A program made the translations under genes and the position numbers. From positions 2,636,929-2,700,928 of the forward strand of contig PJRA01000412.1 in NCBI GenBank assembly GCA_016987375.1: a stretch of DNA of 64,000 bases. Direction: 5' to 3'. A model generated the notes under the pieces. That model had not been told where the DNA came from. It was given only the letters and a program-made list of their open reading frames with translations, and did not search any database. This stretch comes from Brachionus koreanus. Taxonomy: Eukaryota > Rotifera > Eurotatoria > Ploima > Brachionidae. Below, one piece after another: positions 12,636 to 23,731 of this stretch (position 1 is the first letter of the stretch; every line of letters begins with the position of its first letter).

Positions 12636-13185
12636 AAGTAGAACCTTGGAATAATGAAAAAATTGGGCCGAAAATTTAATATTCGTTGTATCGAAATTTC
12701 TTAACACTAGAAGCACCAAAATTTTTAAATCCTCATATCTTTTGAATGAATTCTTCAAATAAATATATCTTTTTTGAATTATGAAGATTTTGAAATTTTC
12801 TTTAAAAAATTATATTACTTTATAAAATTATTTTAGTTTGTTTATAAAATATTTATGAATTAAAAAAAAACTGAAAAAATGCTTGGTGCTTCTAGGTGTT
12901 AAATCAAAATTTAATTTGAAAAGATCAGGAAGGAATAATAAAAAAGTAGTCTTTAGTTAATTTTTTTTTAAATAAAATAAATGAAAGAAAATTTGATTTT
13001 TTTTATTCGGTCCGATGAGATTTTGTTCGAAATAATGAACTACATTTTATTTAGAAGCAAGTATAGTTGAAATTTTAGAAGGATTGACATTCAATTCTTT
13101 AGCTACTTCTGAAGTGTTTTTTTGGTTCCATGCGTTTTTTTTTATAATATCAATTTTGGTTTCAAGAGTAAAAGTTTTTCTTTTT
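12636..13185 (-). mobile_element. pogo/Tigger-like DNA transposon remnant
   Basis: On the minus strand 13182-13064 encodes TFTLETKIDIIKKNAWNQK, then TSEVAKELNVNPSKISTIL, ending in a stop. This is the CENP-B/Psq-type helix-turn-helix at the N-terminus of pogo/Tigger transposases. The other end at about 12636 reads agtagaaccttgg with ttcgttgtatcg nearby, and 13006-13045 carries cggtccgatgag and ttcgaaataatgaac. These resemble terminal sequences of Tigger-type elements. The catalytic domain is missing, so this is a deletion derivative. Boundaries are approximate. Confidence 0.55.
12701..12902. mobile_element. TTAA-flanked MITE, piggyBac-like, nested in the pogo remnant
   Basis: The element is flanked by TTAA at 12701-12704 and 12899-12902. 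The left terminal sequence is CACTAGAAGCACCA and the reverse complement of the right is CACCTAGAAGCACCA, identical apart from one inserted base. Internal length is about 194 bp with no coding frame. TTAA target duplications and short CAC/CCC-TAGAA-like ends are typical of piggyBac-type elements; the assignment is inference from these ends. Confidence 0.65.
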
Positions 13186-14095
13186 ATTTATATTTTTATT
13201 ATTCCATTTTTGTTAAACTGTTAAAAAAACCTTCAAAAAATAAAGAATAGAATTTTTAAATACAATTAAATACTTCCCTTCGAGTAAAAAAAAAAGTGAG
13301 ATACAAGTTTTTAGAATTTTTTACGATTTTAATTTTCTCTTGGATTTGAAAAAAAATTCGAGTTAACTTTTGTTTTATTTAACATTAATTTGAAAATAAT
13401 TTTTTTTTTATTCCTATCAATCAATTTTTAATTGTAATAAATAAAATAACAAATAAATTTTTCAGTTTTCATTTTTTTTTAAAAAAATATAATTATGTTA
13501 CCATGATTCAAAGCGACAAAAGAATTTTTCAAATAAATTCAAAATTCACTACTGAAAATTATACACTTGTAAAATCAATCATTGAAAAATTAAATTGAAT
13601 ATTTACAGTCATTCACGATTGTTCAGACTTCGGCAGAATAGCTAAAAAAATAAGCCAATTTTTTTTTATTTATTTTGATATAAAAGTCTGAGTTAAGTGT
13701 GAAATGATTCCAAAATATAAAAGATAATCGTAATTTTTTGATTTAAGTGATAAAATTAAGAACTGTTTAATTCAATTTAATTTTGTAAAACTTTATTGTT
13801 AAAATCAAAAAAAAGTGATGACAGTTTTTAGGGTCAATAATTTAAAAATTTTAAAAAATTGAAAATAAAAACTAAAATTAATATAAAAAATCAGATAAAT
13901 TTGGCGTAACTTTAGATAAAATTTGTAATAAATTGATTATAAAATAAATAAAATATAGATCAGCAATAATTTGGTTAAAATGATTTAAGCCAAATATTGC
14001 TTGACGCCGTTAGGTTTTAATTTTGCTGTAATCCACTGTTGAGGACAAAAACAAATAAAAATTAACAAAAATTTTTGGTTTAAATAATTAAGCTA

Positions 14096-17000
14096 CTATA
14101 AACTAGTTGAATTGTTTATATTTGAATTAACGTTTTTCGAAGGCTCAATTATTATTGTTGGTATTGAGCTTTGAGAAGTATTTGCATTTTTCTCCATAAG
14201 TGGAACATAAGCCTCCTCGTTAATATGCTTATCTATTACAGAAGTCCGCGCCCTATCGACACTTGGCTTCTTTCTTTTTATTAATGACTCACGTTCACCA
14301 GCTAGCTGTTTATCACTGTTAACCAATTCTTGCCAAATATGAGTTCGTGATAGTTCTGTTGATATGTTGATTGAATCTTGTTTAAACTATTTTTTTTATA
14401 AAAACGAATGATTCATCATTATTTTTAATAGCTAAAAATCTTACAATTTGTTTGCTGTTTTGACTCTCGAGATCATCGCTGCCTTTTCCATCCTCTTTGG
14501 AACGTTTGGTCACTTCAGGCATGATATCATCCAGATAAGACAATTCTTTCTGGGTGAATATATAGTCCATTATTTTTCTTATTCCTACTAAGCCCAAAAC
14601 CTGATAAACGATAAAAATCAAAATTATTCAAAATATGCTATTTTAAATAAATGAATATTTTACCATCACAGGAAACAGAATGCTTATTTTTTTATTCATT
14701 TTAATAACAAAAAGTAAGACCAAACAACCAATTTGGAAGAAAGTAAAAAAATGCACTCTCCAAGTGCGAACATGTCTCAAAAATATCAAATCTGGCTGGT
14801 GTTTTTCGGGCATGAAAAATATGAATATACGTTGCATTAATTGTATTCCATTTAATGATGAAATGCCCATGTATAAAAATATTCCGTACAAAACAGGCAT
14901 TGGAATTCTCTGAAGATAAAAACAATTGAATAAATTTCTAAATTAATTGAACAATTTTATTACTCTAAGTATAGTCGAAAGAAATACAGATGAACCAATT
15001 AAGATGAAAACTACCGTACCGGTCAATCGCTGCTCTACTACGCCAAGAAATCTAAAAGAAAACATTTTTATTCATTTATTAAAAGGAAATAAAAAAAAAT
15101 CTTTTAATTTTGTATATTTTAAAAGCTTAATAGATTATTTTATTTTGTTATTTGAAAAAAATTAAAATTTAGATTCAATTTCAAAGTATTCAAAACAAAA
15201 AAGTCATCTGAGAAATTTTTTTATTTTAAATTATAAAATTTTATATGAAATTTTAAAGAATTTAGTTTATTTTTGTAATATTTTTTTTCATTTAAAACTC
15301 GAAAGTCCGAAGAATTTCTATGCTCTTTATTTAAAAATTTAAACTTGAATTTTACCTCTAAAAAATGGACCATTAAAAACGATATCACAGAACTTTTCTT
15401 TACACTTATTTGGTTAAATTTATTAAAAATTGAATTCTAATTTAAAACAAAGTTTTTATCTTTGACAGTTATCAATTGAATTTTCTTTAAATTAATGTAA
15501 TTTTGGGAAAATTAAAGAAAGCAGCTTTTTCTTAAAAAAACAAGGGAAAATAAATTAAAATGTTAGTTCAGTCAGCATTTTAGAAAACCAATTTAATATA
15601 CAGCCTAAGACGCTGAAGCATTACCAAAAAACAAGTCTAATTATACATCAAATGTAAACATTGAAAAAAATTATTCAAAAAAAAACTTTTTTTTTTGAAG
15701 TAAAAAACACTGAGACAAGTGGCAAAATTTACGTATTTGATAACGAACATTCAATACATCCGGTCGAACAAGAGTCACTGAGCTTGTTTCAACAAATGTG
15801 CAAAATATTAAAAAATTTAGTGTCACAAGTAGAAAAAAGATTTTTTTTTATCTTTATGCATTTTTTTATTTGTTGTAAAATTTGGGTTTTTTTCTAACTA
15901 AATTTCTTCTAAAAAATAAAGTTTTAAAAACAGCTCAAATAAACTAAAAATAAACTTTAAATCCCCAAAAAATTTTATTGCTTTTTAATAAATTTGATAA
16001 TTTTTGTTAAATCTCATTCAAGTGTTATCTTATTCATATCAACCAGCTCTTTCAAATGTTAAATGAGCCAAGTTATATACATTAAGATATTAGAGTGTTG
16101 AAATTTCAAAGAAATAACATAAAAATAATTTATATTTTTTAAACAGTAAAAAGTAAATTAGCCCAAATTTAATCAAACTTACTTTGGCTTTTCACCAGGA
16201 GCACTAGCTTCAGATTCTTTTTTTAAACTTAGTACATGATTAATTGATAAAACAGTTGCGGCCACAAACCAAGGAATTCTTGAAAAATTATATTATTAGT
16301 ATTTTTTAAATAAATATAATTAATATAATAAATTATTAACCCTAGTAATGAGTTGATTCCAATTGCTATACCGACTATAAGTAAATCCAAATGATATCCA
16401 GCTCCTTTCTTAATAAAAAAAAATGTTCAAAATAACTCATTTAGATAAATATTTTAAATTACTTTGAGCTTGTTTTCTTTTCTGTTAACAATTACTGCGG
16501 TAATATGCTGATCCATAAATATTAGAATAGTTGCTAAAAGTGCAGGGATTATTGCTGCTACAGATAGCCAAAGTTTGTCCTTATTACGCTCTATGGGGTT
16601 AATAAACCAGCCCCTTGTTGGAATTGTTGTCTGAATTATTAAATATTGAATATTTTTGTAAAGTTTGTTTTTATAGATTATTTACTTCGAACTTTAATGG
16701 AACCATTAGTTTAGGGGTGTCAAAGCCAAGATAGACATCAAGCAAAACTGCCACAACTATGGTGATAACAACACCGAAATCTGCTATTTTTGATCTTAAG
16801 AATGAGGGAAAAAACGGACTTGTTCTGAATGTTCTAAGTCCCATGGCAAGTATAAATGTAAAAAGATAGAGGAAAACTGACACGAAGAAAATATCCGGTG
16901 AATATGTGCACTCTCTGTGATATTCATAGTACGAGCCCAAAGCTTCGCATTGCTCTTTGGTCAGTATATCCATGTCATGAACTGATTCGTTAAGCAAATT

Positions 17001-20000
17001 TATGCATCTACCACAAGTGTTATTTTGCAGAATTTCTTCGAAATAAACATTCGGATTGTTGGAAAATTGGTATGATTCTCGTATGCCAAACAGCTTAGCA
17101 ACTGATTCTTTGATGAAAATTAAAGCTATCAGCGTTGCAAAGCTTTCCTCTTGACAAAAAATTCAAGTTATTAATTAATGATTTAAACTTAGAAATTGAA
17201 TTTTGCTTAATACCAGTAAATCTTGTTATATATTTCACCAAAGCACTGCAGTCTGTTATTACTATTGTAGTCAATATCACGAATGTCCATAAACCAACAT
17301 AAGCTCTAAAACCCATATAATCAATGCCATTATCTCTTAAAAAAAATGTTTCATAATTGACATATATTTGAAATGAATCTCAAAAAAAAAATTTTCAATT
17401 AATAAATTTATAGAAACGTAGTAAAATTTATTGTGAAAATTTAATCAAATCAAGTTAAAAAGTAAATTTAAAATAAGTAAACTGTTCCTTCAAATTTTTC
17501 AAAAAGTCCTGGAAGTTTTGTATTGCAAAACTATCAAATTTCGTCTGACTAAACACTGATTTTGGAATTAGTTTTAAATTGAAATTTACTGTGATCTAAA
17601 ATTCGTTTTGAAAAATGTATCGGCTGATGCAAAGTTCTAAATTTGAAGATAAAATCTTTGCACCAACTGATTAATTTTGCATTAAGAAATTTAGACTTTA
17701 GCAAAATATCCATGATTTGGCAAATAACTTAAATCCTAGAAATTAAATTTTATTCAATGATTTCATGTTTAATTGATTCATTTAATTTGCATTTTTTCCC
17801 ATTTTTTTATGCTTTGTAAAATTTATTCTATCCTTAATAAAAGCTTTTTTTTCTAAAATAATTAAAAGTGAACACCCATTTGGAAATCATTTTAATCATT
17901 TTTTTTTACAAAATAAAAATTACTTTGAAAACTGGTTTAGAATTGTCTCAAATACAAGAACTGGTCCAGTGCTACCAAGTATAGTCATTGGCTGACCAGA
18001 AAAGACACTATAAAGTATTCCACAAATGGCGCCAGATAGTAAACTTTCAATAGCAGACTTAAGAAAAAATAATTGTCTAGTAATATTTCTTGATAAAAAT
18101 TTTTGATGCTAAATTTACCATATTTTGATCAGTGGCAGAGCCGAGCAGACCTCCAAAAGTAATTATTGGAGCCAAGCAAGCAAAATACATAAACATTATT
18201 GATGACAAGCACTGAAAATTAAGACCATCTTTAAAATCGCTCAAAAACCATGGATATTTTCTTTTTATGTCATCAATCAAGCCACCACAGAATCTGCCAG
18301 TAAATTCTAGACCAGGCCCCATGTCATGAGGCTGAGCCTCTTCATCATTTTTTTTAAAACCGTTCGTAACTGATCCATTTATTTTGGTCACTTCGGCCAA
18401 TTTTTCCAACCTTTCTTGCTAAAAAAATTTAATTGTATTTTTTGTTAATTTTAGATTTTAATTAAAATTAAAAAAAAAAGACCATTTTAAAAAAACTTTT
18501 GAACACTTTTTAATAAAATTAATTAATTAATAATTATTACTTTTAATGGAAGCTTATTTGGTGGGTCTAGTCGAATGCTTGGATCCCATTCGCCTGGTGG
18601 TAAAACGGTCACTTGATCCAAAAACACATCAAATGCGTTCAAAATATCATGCTTGCTTTTGGCTTTATAAGCCACATCGTGAAATATCTTTAAAAAATGA
18701 ATAGAATTTTTTTTGATTGATAAAAAATATTTTATATTTAGGTCTAAAATTTACTTCGTCACTCATAATTGTGGCTATGGAGCGTCCAATTTCGTGATAT
18801 CGCTGCAAATTGCCCTTTGGACCGAGTATGATAAACAAAAATCGAGTGGGCACCGGTACCTCAGTAAAATCACCGAGTATAACCGCTTTGGACAATCTAA
18901 CAAAAGCGGTAAATTGATAGTCCAAAAAGTCCACTTCCCCGACCAATACATTCGAGGCTTCAGCACCAAGTGGGATTTTTCTCATAAAATGTTGATTCAT
19001 CTAAATAAATTTTTTTTTAGATTTCAAAAGTATTCTTTTAATTCAACATCAGCATGCCAGTGATATTTCTGTTGTATAATTTTGGAAAGTCATGCATCTC
19101 TTACATCAAGGATGAGTCACACTCAAAAGATGGTTTCATGCCAAAGACAATATTCTTTTTTTCATTTTAAATTTAAAAAAACTTAATCAAGCTATCTTAG
19201 TACCTTATGTGTGCTGACATTAGACGCAATGGATACATTTGAACCAATTTGAGTCAAAAAATCCTTTCAATTTTACAACAGAAAATAAATATTTGTGTTT
19301 AGAAAAAAAATAATGTATGCCTAATTTGCCCTATGCTTAATTTAAATTTAAAATTTACTTTGGCCTTCGAGTCAATTTTGCTAATGCGAGCCGAAGAGCC
19401 GCCAAGTTCAAAAATGGGCTGTGTTGGTGATTGCTTCAGATTGGCCGAGCTGGTGTTCGAACCAAGAAATGCCGAGGAAGGATTTTGCGGCAAACTGCCC
19501 AAGTCAATGTGCGAGGCTTTCTTGCCCATATCAGCTAGGGATTTTATAAGCGGAAAAGGCTTTTTTTCACCAGTGTTTATCTGCTTTTGAAATTCTTTTT
19601 CATGCTGATGGACATGCTTCAGTAGCAACGCATTTCGCACCGCTTCTTTATGATCTTCATTCAAGAAACGATGTTTAACCACAGAGTCCATGATGCCATC
19701 TGAAAAAAAAAATTTTTTCAAACAATATTTTTTTTATTTTTATCAATAAAATTATTAAAAAATTAAAAATCAGTCATTTTAAATACCGATAATTGTTGGC
19801 AAATCTTCACCAGGAAAGTCTAGTAAGATGGCTCCATTTAGCAAACAACTTCTTAGCTCGAAAAGAGAATGAAGAGAAAGAGTGGCTACATGTGGTTTGG
19901 ACCAGCGGCCTCCATTTTCTACTTCTTCTTCAAATTTTAGCCATCTGGCCGCCTCACGCCACTCCATGTTCTCTTGTAGCTCATCCATTTCGCAAAACAG

Positions 20001-20102
20001 ATGATGAGGTTTGTGCTCTTCGTCTGGCTCATTTTCCCCAATGGAAAATTTGACCGCATCAGACTCGTCAATTATCGGATTAGAAGGCTTAAAATTACTC
20101 AT
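14096..20102 (-). CDS. Na+-coupled bicarbonate transporter, SLC4 family, copy A
   Basis: Sixteen exons join in frame to 1,080 residues: 20102-19787, 19699-19359, 19263-19204, 19000-18755, 18687-18541, 18418-18119, 18057-17924, 17335-17214, 17149-16686, 16630-16463, 16408-16341, 16278-16183, 15051-14964, 14909-14664, 14600-14445 and 14386-14096. It has the cytoplasmic band-3-type N-domain ([20 protein letters not shown], then [13 protein letters not shown]) and the anion-exchanger membrane domain. NBC-type marks include [65 protein letters not shown] and [14 protein letters not shown]. These place it with Na+/HCO3- cotransporters rather than Cl-/HCO3- exchangers; role: plasma-membrane bicarbonate uptake and pH control. 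The loop after TM5 has sequons NNT and NES. The last residues are STSL, a class I PDZ-binding pattern like that of vertebrate NBCn1 (ETSL). Exon 3 (60 nt) is the least certain. Confidence 0.9.
15052..16182. other. Long intron of SLC4 copy A with an antisense coding-like pocket
   Basis: The intron is 1.1 kb. At about 15694-15827 on the plus strand an open stretch has higher GC and protein-like composition ([20 protein letters not shown]). It is bounded by an acceptor-like ttgaag and a donor-like gtagaa. I do not recognise the peptide; it may be a gene fragment or a nested exon. The rest is AT-rich. Confidence 0.4.
17336..17923. other. Intron of SLC4 copy A
   Basis: A 588 bp AT-rich intron splitting a Lys codon (AA|A) between the QFS and DNGIDYMG segments. 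The split position is shared with copy B. Nothing else recognised. Confidence 0.6.
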
Positions 20103-23100
20103 TTTTGCTCTATTAATTAATCATCAAAATCTTATACTTTTAAAACCTTAATAAATCATTTTATTTGAATAGGACGAAAGAGTTTGAATAAAAAAAATAC
20201 TAGCTGTTGATTTTTTAAAAGCTAATATTCATGTGATTGTGTGTAAATTAATTATCTAAAATTTAATAATTAACTAAAAAATGATATAATTCAATCATAA
20301 TAAAATAGGCTGACACAATAAAAAATAATTTATTGAATTAAAGCTTTAAAAAAAAAAGAGAAAAAAAAGAAAAACAAAATGACAAAAAATAAAATAGAAA
20401 TTTATTTTTTGTTTTAAATGCATTTTAATTTTTTAAAACGCGCACTCGTTTGATTGTTTCTCTTGATAAATGGCTAATAGTAGTCGAGATGTGGCGTTCT
20501 CTGACGAAAAATTTTGTTTTAAAAAAAAATCTTAAGATAACACAAACTAAATTTATCATTGATAATTGCACTTGACTCAATTTTTTGACAGTTTAAAATA
20601 AAATAAATAAATAAATCTCAAGTAAATCAAAACAGTAGTAGATTCTAGCTAAATTTTCTTGCATAATTATTGCTAGTATGCTACACGAGCTTATCACATT
20701 GCAAGTAGTTGAGTTATGAATTTTACAATAACAAAATTTTATCACTATTTTTAAAATTAAAAAAATCAATGTTATTTGAACACATGTTTTATTCAACAGA
20801 ACAAAATGCCATTTAATCTAACTGTTTACGCCCCAGAGCTGCATTCTATCTAAATTAATTACGGCATCATCAGCACGTAATGCAAAAATGTAAGAAAATT
20901 CCGGCCCTTTTTTTTTGTTTCAAAAACAGATAACTAACTAACTAACAGACACCGAATAATTTTCAGACATCCTTAAAATTAATTTCTTTCAGTTAGCTTA
21001 GGATCATAATTTATGTACTAGCATACAATTATCTAGACAAAAATATATACAAAAAAGTTCTTCCTCTAGATTCAATGAAATGGCATTTAATATGTTTATT
21101 TAGGAAACTATTGATTATTTTTCCCAATTGGTTTGGTTTGCTTGCTTTCGATCAGTTCACTAAATTGTTTTGTGTAAATCAATTTTTCTCAGTGAGTGAG
21201 GCTCTATCAAAAGTGATTATGATTTTATTGATTTTCAAAAAAAAATAAATTAAAGTAAAATTTAAATAAATTAAGAAAAAAGATTAAGTAAACCTGGTGC
21301 TTATTATAGTATTAGAAAATCTCTTTTAAGCGTGCTTAAAATGGTGAAAAGTGAACTTTTTTTATTAAAATTATAAAATATCAATATATCTAAAATAGTT
21401 GGTTTTATTTTGAATAATTTAATATGGTATAGAGTAATTGCAGCGTTGTTTAGCTAAGAATAAACTCAACAAAAAACAAAAATAACTAACAGATATTATA
21501 GCTTGATTTTTTCTTTTTGTTTGATAGCTTTGTATTCGTGATTGTATATTCTAAATTTTAATTATGATAATAAAATCTATGCTCAAAACCAATTTTATAT
21601 GAATGTTAAAAATAAAAAATTTAAAACTAAATAAATCTTTAAAAGCATTTCTCCGAAAACATTTAACATTATTTAATCTTTTTTTTTTAATTTAAAAAAA
21701 TTCAATTTTCACTATTGTAAAATTTATTGCTTCGCTCACCTTTTATCATTCTAAACATAGCTTTGATTTGATATCAAAATATATTTCAAATCCTAAATCG
21801 AAATAAAAAAGTGTTCACATTTCTCGAACAAGCCTTTGATAAAGTGTTTTTGAACAAGTAAAATTTTACTATTTATCAAAGTAAACATTTGAAAAAATAT
21901 CTTTATTGAAGACAATTTGCGTCAAGTATTACTAATTTTATAAAAAACGCATGAGTAAATGCATGCTTTTGTAAAACAAATTGACAATCTTAAGAGTCTC
22001 AGTCTAAATGACCATAAATTACTTATTTGTTTTTATCAATAGTAAAGTAATCTAAAAGAAAAATTAAATTTTGTTACCAAGAGCAACTGAGATTATTTAT
22101 TTGTTAGGTGTAAATTTTAGTGAATTTCTAGGAGATACAAACAAACAAAAATTTGCTTTAAATTACATTTACCTTTTCAAATTAATCTAATTTTTTCTAA
22201 AATTAATCAAGTCTTGGAATTTAAGCTTCTTAGGAATAAATGAATTTTTTGTCTCAAGTCACATTTTCATAAAATGAACATTTGATTAAATAATTTTCAT
22301 GAAAAATGTCGGAAATATTTTTTTTTGAAGACTTAAATTAATAGTTTAATTAAACTTATTGAAAAATAAAAATCTACTTGAATAAAGACGCTTAAACTAT
22401 TTTAAATAGACTGATAAATCTAAAATTATTTTAAGATTAGATTTTTATGTGCACAGTTTACAGCTCTTAGTTTGACACAATACAAGGCTTCGAGCGTGGT
22501 TTATGTAATTGTTATTATTGTTGAAAAAAAAAAGCAAGCATGAAACGCAATGGAGAGGAAGCTCCTAATTATTGTTGCATAATTTAAAAATTTTTAAAAT
22601 AAAATATTTATACTTCAAATACTCCAAACAAAATTAAAAAAAATCGATTAATAAACTCACTCTTAAATTAGTTATTATTTTTCCAATAAAAATTATCTAC
22701 GAAAAAACACAATTTATCTTCATCTTGAAATAAATTTTTAACATTTAAATGACTCAGAGCTCAATTAATTTGCGATCTAAAATTATTTACAACTAAATAT
22801 GAGAAATATTTAAATTCTTGAATTTTAGCTGTGAAATTTGCTTATATTTTATTTTAAAATTTTAAAATTAAACAAAAATCTTTGAAATTATATAGCTAAA
22901 ACTTATCAACTATTTAGATTTTGTTCTAAAAACGGTCTAAAAAAAAGTTGCAACTAATGATTGGTAATCAAATTTTTTAATTTAAAAATTAATTTTAGGC
23001 GTTTTTTTTTGTTGTTGTTAATCATAATCAAAAGCAAAATTTTTACATTTTTATGCCATTAACCAAATACATGGCAACTTCGTACCAATCGCGTAACGCC

Positions 23101-23731
23101 AACCTATTGCAAAATTTCTATTTTGATTCATTTTTTTTTAATTTAAACAACATAAATCTTTATGATTTTGCTTGAAAAAAATATACGAAACAACGCTGTT
23201 AAATCAAGTATGTGCAGGAAATTTGATTAAATTTGCTAGAAAAAACTAAAAATTGGTGCAAATAACGCTCTATTAAAATTATTCTCTAAAACTTGTAGGA
23301 AATATATTTCTGTTTAATATTTAAATACTTGAAAAAAATAAATAAAATTTTAATCTAAGATTTAAAAATGAGAATGAAATTTATTTTTATTTATTAAGAA
23401 TGAAAAAGAGAGAGAGCTAGAAACATGCCATCAATTGAAACAAAAAAAAGAAAAATAAATAAACTTAAATACGAGCCATTATTTGAATAGAAAACATAAC
23501 TATTTGTATTTACATAAAAAAAAATAAAAAAGGTTTTTTATTAAGTCAATTTTCTTTAAAATTCAATTAAATTTCTTTATTCTGAAAAAGAAAAAAATTG
23601 CATAATAAAATCGATTTTAACAAAAGCTCTCTTGCAAGTTTTATATACATTCCAATCTTTTAAATGAGCCTTGACTTTTCCATTGAATTGAAACCGAGTA
23701 GGCCAAATTTGCTGATATTCAGAAAAAAATT
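20103..23731. other. Spacer between the tandem SLC4 copies
   Basis: 3.6 kb of AT-rich DNA that should contain the copy A promoter and the copy B 3' end. A short (AACT)n run lies at about 20931-20946. A tttatt (AATAAA on minus) at 23576-23581 is a possible copy B polyadenylation signal. No open frame or transposon motif recognised. Confidence 0.5.

Larger units (their letters stand above)
12390..14095. other. Intergenic between the coiled-coil gene and SLC4 copy A
   Basis: Contains the pogo-like remnant and the nested MITE annotated separately (about 12636-13185). From 13190 to 14095 the sequence is AT-rich with homopolymer runs and no recognisable coding signal. Confidence 0.5.

Noticed and set aside
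18713..19063. 116-residue plus-strand frame
   Set aside because: It is antisense to the conserved SLC4 exon 18755-19000.
19021..19200. Possible extra SLC4 copy A exon between 19204 and 19000
   Set aside because: Exon 19263-19204 joins 19000 in frame and matches the copy B layout; the intervening sequence has stops.
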